DNA of 64,000 nucleotides from Corynebacterium sp. ES2730-CONJ (GCF_024834055.1 NZ_JANUXZ010000005.1:62001-126000); one strand, 5' to 3'; counted from the first letter of the stretch, positions 1 to 10,961 are shown. Made by a program: numbers and translations. The notes: a model not told the origin generated them from the sequence alone.

Positions 1-1512
<1,512 letters not shown>

Positions 1513-1515
1513 TCT

Positions 1516-1559
1516 AAATCCCCGTTGCCACGGTTATAGCTGGGACAACGGGGATTTTT
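1516..1559 (+). terminator. Rho-independent terminator of gyrB
   Basis: A perfect 12-bp stem (1516-1527 with 1546-1557) follows the gyrB stop by three bases and runs into a T-rich tail. It marks the end of the gyrB transcript. Confidence 0.9.
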
Positions 1560-1560
1560 A

Positions 1561-1871
1561 TTGGCTATGATGGGCACGCATTCTCTAAAGTATAAAAAGA
1601 GAAGAGCAAGACGTCTGAGGCTGACACATTGTGGGCTTGAGGTTTATTTAAGGAGACTGATTAAGAAGATCGGGCCACCACAGCGTCGGTTGTAACAGCC
1701 AGAAAAATATCGCGCTCTCGTAGGTGCAGGGTGTTTTGTTGCTTCGAACAGAAATAAAAAGATTGTAGCCGTAGAGCCCATGATCCCAGCATGATTGTAT
1801 GCTTATTAGTTGTTTGAGTAGCGAATATTTTGCACTTAGTAGTCCCTAAGACTTTATACCTTAAAAAGATA
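1561..1871. other. Intergenic stretch without recognised feature
   Basis: About 310 bases between the gyrB terminator and the terminator of the convergent CAP-like gene. I see no credible reading frame, tRNA or strong hairpin here. Confidence 0.5.
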
Positions 1872-1912
1872 AAAGGAGCGGTGCAGTCACAACGTCACTG
1901 CACCGCTCCTTT
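1872..1912 (-). terminator. Terminator of the CAP-like gene
   Basis: A perfect 16-bp inverted repeat (1872-1887 with 1897-1912, 9-base loop). Read on the minus strand it is followed by a T-rich run, so it ends transcription of the gene at 1975-2991. It lies about 60 bases past that gene's stop codon. Confidence 0.85.
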
Positions 1913-1974
1913 AATGCCGGAATAGCTCTTGGTGAGGATTCCAGTCGGCGCTACTTGCTCCGATGAGGGAGTGG

Positions 1975-2991
1975 TTATAGGCGGAAGTCCATGGCAAATT
2001 TCGCCAGGGCGCCGATCAAACCAATGACGGCTACGATGACGCCAACAATGATTCCAACAGTATTATTCTCGCCGCCAAAATCAGCCGCGCTTCCAGAATT
2101 CGGATCATTATCTGGTTTTTTATCTGGTTGGGTATTGTTATTTCCTGGAACTTCAGGTTTCTTGCTTGGCCGAGGAGGATTCTGTGGCTTCGGTGCTGGG
2201 GTTTCCTTTGGCGTAGACCCACCTATAATACCGGTGGCTGATTCTCCCTTTTCTTTGGTGCGATAGATCCATTCGGTGCGTTCACCAGCGGGAATACGAT
2301 CGGGCTTGGTTGCGGGAGAGCTGGAGATCGCTGCATAGCTAGGAGAAATCTTATTCTTAAGTCCGTGTACATGGACGCGGGCGAAACCGTAGGTAGAGTG
2401 CTCGGGGTTGAGCATATGCATGAGATGCCCGCTGTCTCCGGAAAATGTGCCACCTGTTTTCTTGAGTGCATCGAGCTCTTTCTCGCCCCATGCTTTCAGG
2501 ATGGTTTCACGCAGGGTTGGTTGACCCAGAGCCAAACTCTCAAGTTGAGGCTTATGACCGTCTCGGGTGGCGGTTCGGTATGAGGAGCCGTCGATACGTG
2601 TGTGAGCAAATTTGTATCCAGCTTCTCCAGCTCGTTGAACAGCTATCCAGGTGAGATTTTCATCTGATTTTACATTGGTGTACTGCGCCTTGGAGGTGAT
2701 TCCATAATGACGAGCAACATCCTGGAGGCGAGTCCCCTCCGGGAATTTGTCGAGGTAGTAGTGGCGGTAGATGGGGTTGAGATCCCACATCTTACTGCGC
2801 AGTTCTTTCAGAGCAGCAATGCCTTCGGTACGCCCAAGCGAGGGGTCAAAGGTGGCCGACATAGCAACGAATTCGCTGGTTTCGGCATTCATCTCCACAT
2901 TAGTTGTGGGAGCAACTGCGGCCTGTGCGATGTGAGCTGGGAGTAGCATGCTCGCACTTAGAGTGAGCGCGATAAGGGCTTTATTTTTCAC
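1975..2991 (-). CDS. Secreted CAP/SCP-like surface protein with C-terminal membrane anchor
   Basis: Predicted exported protein of 339 codons. The GTG at 2991 is preferred to the upstream ATG at 3015 because an AGGAG box sits 8 bases before it and the protein then starts VKNKAL, a normal signal-peptide n-region. The signal peptide ends near AHIAQA. The middle carries a CAP-like signature (GHLMHMLNPEHSTYGFARV), then a Pro/Lys/Asn-rich linker and one C-terminal hydrophobic helix with a short Arg-containing tail; there is no LPXTG sorting motif. CAP proteins are extracellular and of varied function. The family call rests on one motif and overall architecture, so the exact role is open. Confidence 0.72.
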   Translation of the reverse strand: MKNKALIALTLSASMLLPAHIAQAAVAPTTNVEMNAETSEFVAMSATFDPSLGRTEGIAALKELRSKMWDLNPIYRHYYLDKFPEGTRLQDVARHYGITSKAQYTNVKSDENLTWIAVQRAGEAGYKFAHTRIDGSSYRTATRDGHKPQLESLALGQPTLRETILKAWGEKELDALKKTGGTFSGDSGHLMHMLNPEHSTYGFARVHVHGLKNKISPSYAAISSSPATKPDRIPAGERTEWIYRTKEKGESATGIIGGSTPKETPAPKPQNPPRPSKKPEVPGNNNTQPDKKPDNDPNSGSAADFGGENNTVGIIVGVIVAVIGLIGALAKFAMDFRL

Positions 2992-3147
2992 AGAGAAGGC
3001 TCCTAAAAAATCCAAGAATAAGAAGATGCTTAATCAAGCAAGTATGAATATCTTAACGGATTTAATTAATGACAGGACCTCGTTGAGAAAAAAATTAAAA
3101 AGGATGCCAGCTGATTTACTGCAATAAGCAGGTTGTTTCTTAGAAAA

Positions 3148-3588
3148 TCATGGTCGCATATACTTCTCTATGATATCCCCCAGAAGAGGGAGACGGGGGC
3201 TAATCATATGTGCCAGATGCGATCGATAGTGACGGTAATATCTGTTTAATGGTGATTTCCCGAACCGCTGTACCCATGTGTCAGTAGTGCTGAGAATATC
3301 GCTAATAACATTCTCAGCTTCAGCATTGAGGTACGTTCCGAAATCGGCCGTCGTAGATTTTTGGTAGAGATCCCAATATGGCTGCAAAGCAGAGAGAATA
3401 AAGGGAGCTAATAAATTCACAGTGCGTGACACGATAGACTCGTTGACCTTTTTTCCCGCTTTAACAGCAGCTTTGAGAGCTAGTGAACTCAGTCCGGAAC
3501 TCTGTTGAATGGAATCCTCGATCAGAGTGCTGAGATCTGCTACGAAAGATTCGCGGTGAGTTTTCAGCATGTTTTTTAGGGTGCTCAT
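3148..3588 (-). CDS. DUF6918-like conserved protein
   Basis: 146 residues, soluble, mostly helical. The layout (short basic start, ADLSTLIEDSI, then LKAAVKAGKKV and a hydrophobic SRTVNLLAPFI segment) resembles the actinobacterial DUF6918 family as I remember it; function unknown. The ATG at 3588 starts MSTLKNMLKTH. Upstream lies a 13-bp inverted repeat ending in a T run on the same strand (3651-3710), which could attenuate transcription into this gene. No operon partner: the CAP-like gene follows on the same strand after about 130 bases with its own promoter space. Confidence 0.6.
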   Translation of the reverse strand: MSTLKNMLKTHRESFVADLSTLIEDSIQQSSGLSSLALKAAVKAGKKVNESIVSRTVNLLAPFILSALQPYWDLYQKSTTADFGTYLNAEAENVISDILSTTDTWVQRFGKSPLNRYYRHYRSHLAHMISPRLPLLGDIIEKYMRP

Positions 3589-3650
3589 AATGTGAATCAG
3601 CCTTTCCCGAGCGGGTGTAGAGAAGAACTTTATACCAATAGGCGATAAAA

Positions 3651-3710
3651 AAGCGTTCGCAATGTGTGATATGACCAGCTTCAGGGATATACCAACTATT
3701 GCGAACGCTT
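3651..3710 (-). terminator. 13-bp inverted repeat with T run, upstream of the DUF6918-like gene
   Basis: Arms 3651-3663 and 3698-3710 are perfectly complementary (aagcgttcgcaat) around a 34-base loop. Read on the minus strand the right-hand stem is followed by six Ts, as in an intrinsic terminator. There is no minus-strand gene directly upstream, so this could be a small RNA end or a leader attenuator about 60 bases before the start at 3588. Confidence 0.5.
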
Positions 3711-4230
3711 ATAAACCACAGTTGTAATTCTTCCGCCACAGACTCTACGTGGGTGTCTGCCTTTTATTCCACATCCCGATAAAAGATATAGAAGATCCAG
3801 CAATAAGGAGCGATCAGGACACCTCAGTAGTTAACTGCAATCACAACAGTCACAATTATTACAGATTTGTGGGTACTCCCGCAAAGAAAATACCTAAAAA
3901 ATCTCGCACGGGCACGAATTCCCCTCCCAAGTCTCAATCTCGTTGCCGAGCTGGCCATCACGAAAACAAAAAGCACCGTCAACACACCGCATAGGAACCT
4001 GCGCAGCGTATGAGGAAAATTTTCGACGGTTTATTTAAGATGCACGATGCGAAAAAACTCTTTTCCGAGGTCGGGGAGTTTTCTTGAAGATCGCTGTTTG
4101 CATCTATACCCCGGAGTTGAGCCTAGATAGAAGCCGCATCGGTACGGAGTCTTTGGGAAAAACAGTGTATTTGCCCCGGTATTGAAAAAATATCGGCAAA
4201 AAGTAGCAGTGGCTCGGTACTATGCTGATA
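3711..4230. other. Intergenic stretch, no convincing gene
   Basis: A plus-strand frame at 3749-3994 (81 codons, Asn/His/Lys-rich) lacks a ribosome-binding site and any family resemblance, so I do not call it a gene. A weak hairpin with AAAACTC/GAGTTTT arms lies near 4054-4082. Confidence 0.4.
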
Positions 4231-4475
4231 ACGGATCTAACCCTGTTCGGGGGGAGAGGTAGTCTGAGGTCACACCTGATCTTTGGACGCGCACCCTCCG
4301 GTGCATGGGTTCAGATGATGTACGGAGTAAGGATGGACTCCTAGTTATTCCCGCAAACTCGAGGGTGTCGCGTGCTTCCCTAAGGCATAAGTGGTGCCAT
4401 AGATAGCCGATTCTCTAGATATCCCTATATGTTCTCTCAAGGTGCTCTCATAGAGGGGGAGAGGCTATTTTTATT
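4231..4475 (+). ncRNA. Possible structured non-coding RNA
   Basis: The stretch has no coding potential but many short complementary arms in a compact order: ccc/ggg near 4241-4253; tctga/tcaga closing two hairpins (aggt-cac-acct and gcacc-ctcc-ggtgc) near 4263-4316; ggagt/actcc near 4324-4342; and a final atagcc/ggctat pair enclosing a C/U-rich versus G-rich stem that runs into TATTTTTATTT near 4470, like a plus-strand terminator. It matches no RNA family I can name: not tmRNA, RNase P, SRP RNA or a complete TPP riboswitch. Strand is inferred from the T tail only. Confidence 0.35.
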
Positions 4476-4489
4476 TAGACAAGTTTCAT

Positions 4490-6061
4490 TTAGGCAAGAA
4501 GATCTCTCCGGATATAGCACCTGATCCCAATGATTGAGCAGACAAGCCCACCAAGAATGAGGACACCTACCCCCAGAGCGTGATCAACCATATGTGGTGC
4601 CCAGGAGTAGAGAGAGAATTTAATGATCGTCTTAGAGTGGGGAAAAAACTCTGCAAAGAAGCTGAGAAGCGCAGATAAAGCAACGGGGAGATAGGCCAGA
4701 CCAACAAATCGGGGCGCTAGGCCCATGAGCAGAAAAGAAAACCCGAAAGCGAAAAATGTAGCGGGATAGAGATCAATTACTTTAAAGAAGAGAGGATAAA
4801 ACTGATCAGCCTGTACCTCTGGACTCATAATCGCAGCTAAAGCAGCGAGGAGACCACTGATCATCGCGATACCCGCGGTCATAAGAGCAACGAGGAGCCA
4901 AGTTCTTAGAAGAATCTCCCATCTTGTTCGTCCGGTACTAAGAAGGAGGCTTAAAGTTCCTGATATCTCGGCCCTGTACAGGCTCTGGCTTAGCACAATA
5001 GCCATAATGGAGAGCACGACGGCATGAAGTAGGGCCAATGACTGGGCAGCGCCTGCGATGACGGAGCTACCAAACCCCAATTGTTCAAAGATCGCCGCCG
5101 CTTCTGGGGTAGTTGAGAAAATCTTGGACATCTCTCCCACAAGGGCAAAGAATGCGATGCTGAATATAATGATTCCACCGCTGAAGAAGGAAAGAGCGAC
5201 GCGGTTATGAGAAATCCACAATCTACTAAGCCCATATCCAGAGCGGCTCTTAAGTGCATGTGAAATTACACGAACCTGGGAGCCAAGATCGCGTTTGATG
5301 AATAAAGTGGCACCTATCACGGCTAAGCAGCTCAGAGCCATATATAAGGCAGGGAAAAATTCTTCACCGTCGAAAGGCTTAAGTAAATCCCGCCAACCCA
5401 AAGGACTTAGCGCTCGAAGCCAGTTGATAGTGTAAAGATCCGCGAATACCCGCACCATGAAGCTGAATCCTATAAGGGTGAGGGACAGAGCCTTCGTCAA
5501 TCTTTCAGATCCAGTGACCTGCCCGATAAGAATGGCTACAAGGCCAAAAATAGAGGTGCTAAAAAAGAGCGCCAGCCCATAAGATAGGGAACCTATTAGT
5601 GAAGCCCCTGTGGGTACAAGGCTCAGGCCTGAACCGAAAGCGAAGATTCCAGTGATAATAACGAGACTAAGAATCGAAGAGCCAAGAAGGGTACCTCTTG
5701 TCATTCCTTGGCTCAGTAGAATTTCGGCCCGGCCATTCTCTTCGTGACCAATGGAAGTATAGGTAGCTAAAAGAACGGCCATAATGGCGCCTAAGACCAT
5801 AACAGTCATCCCGGTTTTCCATGCTGTGAGGGAATAGATATCGAGAATAGTGGGCAGGGGACCATAAAAGGCAATCACTCCAGCTGAGGAAGCTGAGGCA
5901 GCACCGATAGAAGCCAGATCATCAGGATTAGGAATGGAATTCTCGGTGGCTATGGGTGAGATATATGTCAGGAGAATAAGGGGAATGAGCCATGAGGCAA
6001 GAAAAAGCTTTTTAGAGCGCAGATCCTGTCCTACCAGGTGAATAAGAGAACTCAACATCAT
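4490..6061 (-). CDS. ABC-2 type exporter permease
   Basis: Integral membrane subunit of an ABC exporter, about 523 residues with roughly a dozen hydrophobic helices arranged as two similar halves, as in the TnrB3/polyketide-antibiotic exporter permeases of actinobacteria. Both halves contain an ESG/EIL-type cytoplasmic segment (ENGRAEILLSQG, AEISGTLSLLLSTG) typical of that family. The frame extends to 6115, but the ATG at 6061, two bases after the stop of the ATPase gene, is the natural start in this translationally coupled pair. Partner: the ATPase at 6064-6918. The substrate cannot be told; drug or lipid export is common in the family. Confidence 0.85.
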   Translation of the reverse strand: MMLSSLIHLVGQDLRSKKLFLASWLIPLILLTYISPIATENSIPNPDDLASIGAASASSAGVIAFYGPLPTILDIYSLTAWKTGMTVMVLGAIMAVLLATYTSIGHEENGRAEILLSQGMTRGTLLGSSILSLVIITGIFAFGSGLSLVPTGASLIGSLSYGLALFFSTSIFGLVAILIGQVTGSERLTKALSLTLIGFSFMVRVFADLYTINWLRALSPLGWRDLLKPFDGEEFFPALYMALSCLAVIGATLFIKRDLGSQVRVISHALKSRSGYGLSRLWISHNRVALSFFSGGIIIFSIAFFALVGEMSKIFSTTPEAAAIFEQLGFGSSVIAGAAQSLALLHAVVLSIMAIVLSQSLYRAEISGTLSLLLSTGRTRWEILLRTWLLVALMTAGIAMISGLLAALAAIMSPEVQADQFYPLFFKVIDLYPATFFAFGFSFLLMGLAPRFVGLAYLPVALSALLSFFAEFFPHSKTIIKFSLYSWAPHMVDHALGVGVLILGGLVCSIIGIRCYIRRDLLA

Positions 6062-6063
6062 GA

Positions 6064-6918
6064 TCACCGCTCGTAAAATTTCAAGAAGAGATCTTCTAAG
6101 TGGGCTGGTTCGCACCGTATAGAGTGTGCTCCTTGGTTAATGAGCCGAGTTAGAGTGGTGTTAACCAACTTTGGTGCGACAAATTCTTCGATGTGTTGCC
6201 CGCGGGAATCAACTGCTCGTATATGCATGCCACCAAGGTGGGTAAGGGTGTCCTTGGGGCCTGATTCCACAATATATCCTTGGCGGATAATGCTAATCTC
6301 ATCGGCTAATTCTTGGATTTCACTAAAGATATGGCTAGACATAAGAATGGCGGCACCTTCATTGCGGCGTTTTATGAGCCAATCTTTAAAGACGTGTTGG
6401 ATGAGAGGATCCAGCCCACTGGTGGGTTCGTCCAGAATAATGGCAGCAGTGGGAGCAGCTAGTGCCGAGATGAGGAGCACCTTTTGTTTATTGCCACGAG
6501 AATAGGTGCGCATCTTTTTACTGGGATCTACATCGAAATCATCAATGAGTTCGCTGATGCGCGCTCTTTCAGCTTGAAGTGGCTTGCTATTATGGCCGTG
6601 ACGGATGCGAGCGAGGGTATCGATAATCTGCCCTCCCGTTAGCTGTGGCCAGAGGTGACTATCGCTAGGCACAAAGCTGGTGTTTTTCCGCGCTAACGAG
6701 GGGTTGATGGTGGGATCGTGACCGCTGAGGCTTATAGTGCCGGAATCGGGGCGAATAAATCCTAAAAGGCAGCGGATTGTGGTTGATTTTCCGGCACCAT
6801 TGGGTCCGAGGAAGCCGTGGATGCTGCCGGGCGGGATCATAAGAGAGATATCTTTGAGAACCTGGGTGGTGCGGAAGCTCTTGACGAGGTTATTGATAGA
6901 AATAATAGGCTTGTTCAT
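6064..6918 (-). CDS. ABC transporter ATP-binding protein (exporter)
   Basis: 284-residue cytoplasmic ATPase driving the permease encoded directly downstream. Walker A is GPNGAGKST (about residue 40), the signature loop is YSRGNKQKV, and Walker B is ILDEPTSGLDPL followed by the H-loop SSH. The C-terminal 60 residues form the extra domain of DrrA/CcmA-type ATPases that export antibiotics or lipids. First gene of a two-gene operon, with about 250 bases of upstream sequence that must hold its promoter. Confidence 0.9.
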   Translation of the reverse strand: MNKPIISINNLVKSFRTTQVLKDISLMIPPGSIHGFLGPNGAGKSTTIRCLLGFIRPDSGTISLSGHDPTINPSLARKNTSFVPSDSHLWPQLTGGQIIDTLARIRHGHNSKPLQAERARISELIDDFDVDPSKKMRTYSRGNKQKVLLISALAAPTAAIILDEPTSGLDPLIQHVFKDWLIKRRNEGAAILMSSHIFSEIQELADEISIIRQGYIVESGPKDTLTHLGGMHIRAVDSRGQHIEEFVAPKLVNTTLTRLINQGAHSIRCEPAHLEDLFLKFYER

Positions 6919-7171
6919 ACTCTGTAGTGTCCCAGAGATCTTTTGCTTTTGCTAGGAAAAGTACAGAGGAATGCTGCAGAAATATCGCCAATGGCTAAAA
7001 AATAGCAAAGACTTTAAATACACGCGACAGATAGCACGATCGCGAGGGCCTATACCGTGTCGACGCTGCCATGCTCAGTCGTGGTATCTCTAGTCTCAGC
7101 CTTGTGAGATGGTGGCATCACGCTGGCAGTAGAGCGGTTAAAGCTCTAGCTATTCACCTCTTAAACCACCA

Positions 7172-7498
7172 TTACGGGGTGGAGATATGCTCGGCAAAGG
7201 ATAGATAGACGGTGGCCGCGAATCGGGCAAAGCTCTCATTGTGTGCGCTCAGTGGATGAGTGAGGTTAATTATTCGGGCGAGGGAGCGGGCACTTTCTTG
7301 AACGTCTCGATCGACCCTAACCCCATCGAACCGGGCGTTAGTACTGGTGGCGCAAGCATAGAGTGCAGCATAATCGGTGATGCAAGTGGCATAGGTGGCG
7401 CTGAAAATATCGGCGATGATGAGAAGCTGTTCGGGGCTGAGATTAACCCACGGTCTCGGGGAGGTAGGCGTGCGGGGCGAGGAATTAGTGGTGCTCAC
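7172..7498 (-). CDS. Doc/Fic-like toxin with degenerate catalytic motif
   Basis: 108 residues, second gene of an overlapping pair. The C-terminal half (ALYACATSTNARFDG ... HPLSAHNESFARFAATVYL) resembles death-on-curing/Fic proteins, whose catalytic motif is HPFx(D/E)GN(K/A)R. Here H, P and N are kept, but the acidic residue, the Gly and the Arg are replaced. Fic enzymes modify proteins with AMP or phosphate; with these changes the protein may be inactive or use altered chemistry. It overlaps the antitoxin-like gene by 14 bases, which supports a toxin role. Family assignment is moderate because it depends on a degenerate motif. Confidence 0.55.
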   Translation of the reverse strand: MSTTNSSPRTPTSPRPWVNLSPEQLLIIADIFSATYATCITDYAALYACATSTNARFDGVRVDRDVQESARSLARIINLTHPLSAHNESFARFAATVYLSFAEHISTP

Positions 7499-7703
7499 GC
7501 CGCGCTCGATTCAGTCGATCCTCCATGTAGTGGTTCTCGATGAGATCGGTGGCGAGGGATTCAATAAGAGAATCATTCACGCTGCGCCGGGCTTGGGCCA
7601 TAATGGCGCGCAAAACGGCTTCGTGTTTACTCACCCCCTGAGCCTGTGCGAGGAGTTCAACAGCGCGGTTATATTCGGGTGTTAATCGAAGCGTCATTGC
7701 CAT
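7485..7703 (-). CDS. Ribbon-helix-helix antitoxin-like protein
   Basis: 72 residues. The N-terminal 45 residues have the ribbon-helix-helix pattern of CopG/FitA-type DNA-binding antitoxins: a beta strand (MTLRLTPEY), then two helices with the turn QGVSKHEAV. The C-terminal tail would bind the partner toxin. It is first in the two-gene unit and overlaps the Doc-like gene. Directly upstream lies a tandem 11-bp repeat (7725-7746) that fits an autoregulatory operator. Confidence 0.7.
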   Translation of the reverse strand: MAMTLRLTPEYNRAVELLAQAQGVSKHEAVLRAIMAQARRSVNDSLIESLATDLIENHYMEDRLNRARREHH

Positions 7704-7724
7704 ATTTCAATCCTACGCCACAAA

Positions 7725-7746
7725 GTGGTATCACTGTGGTATCACT
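7725..7746. promoter_or_regulatory. Tandem 11-bp repeat, likely RHH operator
   Basis: GTGGTATCACT occurs twice back to back (7725-7735, 7736-7746), 22 bases before the antitoxin start. Each unit is itself partly symmetric (GTG-4-CAC). RHH antitoxins usually bind adjacent short repeats in their own promoter, so this is a plausible autoregulatory site. Function is inferred. Confidence 0.6.
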
Positions 7747-7835
7747 TAAGGGAGGATCAGGCGCTGAGATGCGCTCAAAAGGCCGTTAAGGGGCTAGACT
7801 AGAAGAGATTTATTCTCATACTGAAAGGTCCCTAT

Positions 7836-10403
7836 ATGAGTGACGATCTCTTCTCGGGAGAAACATACGATCGCATTTTCCCGATCGACCTCAATGAGGA
7901 AATGCAGTCGTCGTATATCGACTACGCCATGTCGGTTATTGTCGGCCGCGCACTCCCAGAAGTTCGCGATGGCTTAAAGCCCGTGCACCGCCGTATTCTC
8001 TACGCCATGTTCGATTCCGGGTACCGCCCAGATCGCAGCTATGTAAAATCAGCACGCCCGGTCTCTGACACCATGGGACAATTCCACCCACACGGTGACT
8101 CAGCCATTTATGACACCCTCGTGCGTCTAGCGCAGAGCTGGAATATGCGCTACCCGCTCGTCGACGGCCAAGGAAACTTTGGTTCCCGCGGCAATGATGG
8201 CCCAGCCGCCATGCGTTATACCGAGTGCCGCCTCACCCCGCTAGCCATGGAGATGGTGCGCGATATCCGAGAAAATACCGTCAATTTCTCCCCGAACTAC
8301 GATGGTAAAACTCAAGAGCCCGATATTCTGCCATCTAGGGTCCCCAACCTTTTAATGAACGGCTCCAACGGCATCGCCGTGGGTATGGCTACCAATATTC
8401 CACCCCATAACCTGCGCGAATTGGCCGACGCCATCTACTGGTTATTAGAGAATCCCGAGGCTGATGAAACCTCGACGCTCGATGCCTGCATGAGCTTTGT
8501 CAAGGGTCCCGATTTCCCCACGGCGGGCCTAATCGTTGGAACCCAAGGTATTAGGGATGCTTATACCACTGGCCGCGGCTCCATTCGGATGCGGGGTGTG
8601 ACCTCCATTGAAGAAGAGGGTAGCCGCCAGACCATTGTGATTACGGAGCTTCCGTACCAGGTCAACCCCGATAATTTGATTTCAAATATCGCAGAACAGG
8701 TACGAGACGGCAAGCTGGCTGGAATCTCTAAGATCGAAGATGAATCCTCCGATCGTGTGGGTATGCGCATCGTGGTTACCCTAAAGCGAGATGCGGTACC
8801 GCGCGTCGTGCTCAATAACCTCTATAAGCACTCGCAGTTGCAGACGAACTTCGGCGCCAATATGCTCTCGATCGTTGACGGGGTGCCGCGTACCTTACGT
8901 CTCGATCAGATGCTGCGCAATTATGTCGCTCACCAGATCGAAGTGATCGTGCGCCGCACCCAGTACCGTCTCGATGAAGCGGAAAAACGTGCGCATATCT
9001 TGCGCGGTTTGGTCAAAGCCCTCGATATGTTAGATGAGGTCATTGCCCTCATCCGTCAGTCGGCCACGGTGGATGTAGCCCGCTCTGGACTGATGGATCT
9101 TCTTGAGATCGACGAGATTCAGGCCGACGCTATCCTGGCTATGCAATTGCGTCGCCTCGCTGCCCTGGAACGCCAGAAAATTATCGACGAATTGGCAACC
9201 ATCGAAGCCGAAATCGCCGATTTGATGGATATCCTCTCCTCCCCAGAACGTCAGCGCTCCATTGTGCGCGCTGAGCTCAAAGAGATCGTCGATAAGCACG
9301 GCGATGATCGTCGTTCGCAGATTATCGCCGCTACGGGCGATGTTACCGAAGAGGATCTCATTGCCCGCGAGAATGTCGTGGTCACCATCACCTCAACGGG
9401 GTACGCAAAACGCACCAAGGTCGATGCCTATAAGTCGCAGCGCCGTGGTGGCAAGGGAGTTCGCGGGGCCGAACTCAAACAAGAAGATGTGGTCCGCCAC
9501 TTCTTCGTATGTTCCACCCACGACTGGATTCTGTTCTTTACCAATTTCGGTCGCGTCTATCGCCTCAAGGCCTATGAGCTGCCGGAAACATCCCGCACCG
9601 CTCGTGGGCAACACGTAGCCAATCTGCTGGAATTCCAGCCAGAAGAGCGCATCACCCAGGTGATCCAGATCCAAAGCTACGAAGACGCACCGTATCTCGT
9701 TCTCGCCACCGCGCAAGGTCGAGTAAAGAAGTCACGCTTGAGCGATTATGAATCAAACCGTTCAGGAGGGCTCATCGCTATCAACCTCAATGAGGGCGAC
9801 AAACTCATTGGAGCAGCCCTATGCTCTGGCGACGATGACTTGCTGCTGGTGTCCGAAGAAGGCCAGGCCATCCGCTTCCACGCCGATGATGAGCAATTAC
9901 GACCCATGGGTCGATCCACCGCAGGTGTGAAGGGCATGCGCTTTAGAGGCGAGGATCAACTCCTGGCCATGACCGTAGTCCGCGAGGGCTCCTCCCTCTT
10001 GGTGGCCACCTCAGGGGGCTATGGCAAGCGAACCATCATGGAAGAATATGCCACCCGTGGCCGCGGTGGCATTGGTGTGATGACCTTTAAGTACAGCCCG
10101 AAGCGCGGCAAACTCATCGGTGCGATTGTAGTAGATGAAGACGATGAGATCTTCGCTATCACCTCAGCCGGTGGCGTGATTCGCACCGAGGTTAACCAGA
10201 TCCGACCAAGCTCTCGTGCCACCATGGGCGTTCGCCTGGTGAACCTCCAAGACGGTGTTGACCTTCTAGCCATTGACCGAAATGTTGAAGGCGAAGGCGA
10301 AGAAGAAGCCGAAAAGGTAGCAACAGGGGAGAAGGAATTGCCGCACGGGCACCAAACTCCGCTCAGCGTGAGCCCCAATGACGCGGAACAAGGGGATAAA
10401 TAA
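7836..10403 (+). CDS. gyrA: DNA gyrase subunit A
   Basis: Breakage-reunion subunit of gyrase, 855 residues, full length. The catalytic tyrosine is Y128 in [10 protein letters not shown]. The quinolone-resistance region reads [11 protein letters not shown], with S89 and D93 (equivalent to E. coli S83 and D87) both wild type. The C-terminal half contains the beta-pinwheel repeats, including the GyrA box QRRGGKG. The tail is acidic and ends in a short Glu/Lys-rich extension. GAAAGG lies 7 bases before the ATG. Its stop overlaps the DUF3566 start as TAATG, so the two are coupled. Confidence 0.98.
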   Translation: MSDDLFSGETYDRIFPIDLNEEMQSSYIDYAMSVIVGRALPEVRDGLKPVHRRILYAMFDSGYRPDRSYVKSARPVSDTMGQFHPHGDSAIYDTLVRLAQSWNMRYPLVDGQGNFGSRGNDGPAAMRYTECRLTPLAMEMVRDIRENTVNFSPNYDGKTQEPDILPSRVPNLLMNGSNGIAVGMATNIPPHNLRELADAIYWLLENPEADETSTLDACMSFVKGPDFPTAGLIVGTQGIRDAYTTGRGSIRMRGVTSIEEEGSRQTIVITELPYQVNPDNLISNIAEQVRDGKLAGISKIEDESSDRVGMRIVVTLKRDAVPRVVLNNLYKHSQLQTNFGANMLSIVDGVPRTLRLDQMLRNYVAHQIEVIVRRTQYRLDEAEKRAHILRGLVKALDMLDEVIALIRQSATVDVARSGLMDLLEIDEIQADAILAMQLRRLAALERQKIIDELATIEAEIADLMDILSSPERQRSIVRAELKEIVDKHGDDRRSQIIAATGDVTEEDLIARENVVVTITSTGYAKRTKVDAYKSQRRGGKGVRGAELKQEDVVRHFFVCSTHDWILFFTNFGRVYRLKAYELPETSRTARGQHVANLLEFQPEERITQVIQIQSYEDAPYLVLATAQGRVKKSRLSDYESNRSGGLIAINLNEGDKLIGAALCSGDDDLLLVSEEGQAIRFHADDEQLRPMGRSTAGVKGMRFRGEDQLLAMTVVREGSSLLVATSGGYGKRTIMEEYATRGRGGIGVMTFKYSPKRGKLIGAIVVDEDDEIFAITSAGGVIRTEVNQIRPSSRATMGVRLVNLQDGVDLLAIDRNVEGEGEEEAEKVATGEKELPHGHQTPLSVSPNDAEQGDK

Positions 10404-10744
10404 TGGCTACTCGTATTAGCGCCATTACCCATATCGCGCCGCTCTCGGTCTTTCGGGTTACCTTCATTCTCTCCACGGTGCTCGCAGCGGCCGGACTTTT
10501 AAGTGTCACCCTGCTGTACTTTGGCATGGATGCCATGGGAGTGTGGGATCAGGTGAACCAGATTATTGGTGGTGTGGGTGGAACCCAGCTCATCACCTTT
10601 CCACTGGTGATGATGTTAGCCGGGCTGCTGGCTATCATCTTTGTGATCCTCACCAGTGTGCTGCTGCCGCTGATCGCGGTGTGCTACAACGCCACCACTG
10701 ATTTCACCTCGGGGCTACGCATTCAAATTACCCACGATTTCTAA
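10403..10744 (+). CDS. DUF3566 membrane protein
   Basis: 113 residues with two transmembrane helices (about 15-40 and 63-90). The conserved pattern VSAITHI/LS-VFR...YFGMDAMGVWDQVN and the position right after gyrA identify the actinobacterial DUF3566 family (Rv0007 in M. tuberculosis). The mycobacterial protein has a long low-complexity N-terminus that is absent here. Function is unknown; a role near the division machinery has been suggested for the family. It overlaps the gyrA stop by one base. Confidence 0.88.
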   Translation: MATRISAITHIAPLSVFRVTFILSTVLAAAGLLSVTLLYFGMDAMGVWDQVNQIIGGVGGTQLITFPLVMMLAGLLAIIFVILTSVLLPLIAVCYNATTDFTSGLRIQITHDF

Positions 10745-10760
10745 GCCCTAGCAACAGATC

Positions 10761-10812
10761 CCACCTCCCTCACCCGCGCAAGCGGCATAGAAGGGGAGGT
10801 GGAATTTGTTTT
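10761..10812 (+). terminator. Terminator of gyrA-DUF3566
   Basis: A 10-bp stem (10761-10770 with 10793-10802, one G-T pair) followed by a T-rich stretch, 17 bases after the DUF3566 stop. Confidence 0.8.
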
Positions 10813-10882
10813 TCCTTTATACCCAGCCCTAAAATGAAAGGCGCAGCGTTGTAGTGATAACTACTGAGCACAAGGTTATCGT

Positions 10883-10905
10883 GTGACCATAAACATCATG
10901 GTCAC
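10883..10905. promoter_or_regulatory. Inverted repeat upstream of tRNA-Ile
   Basis: GTGACCAT and ATGGTCAC are perfect inverse copies separated by 7 bases, about 60 bases before the first tRNA-Ile. The second tRNA pair lacks it. It could be an operator or a recombination-related site; no direct evidence for either. Confidence 0.3.
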
Positions 10906-10961
10906 GAGTCGATTTGTGAAATATTAACTTCTTAGATAACATTTCGACTGTTCCTTCTTAA

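Noticed and set aside
3749..3994. 81-codon frame as a small gene
   Set aside because: No ribosome-binding site, odd composition and no motif.
4261..4316. Possible TPP riboswitch (CTGAGG...ACCTGATCT)
   Set aside because: The second conserved half (CCAGCG-AGGGA-like) is missing and no thiamine gene follows.
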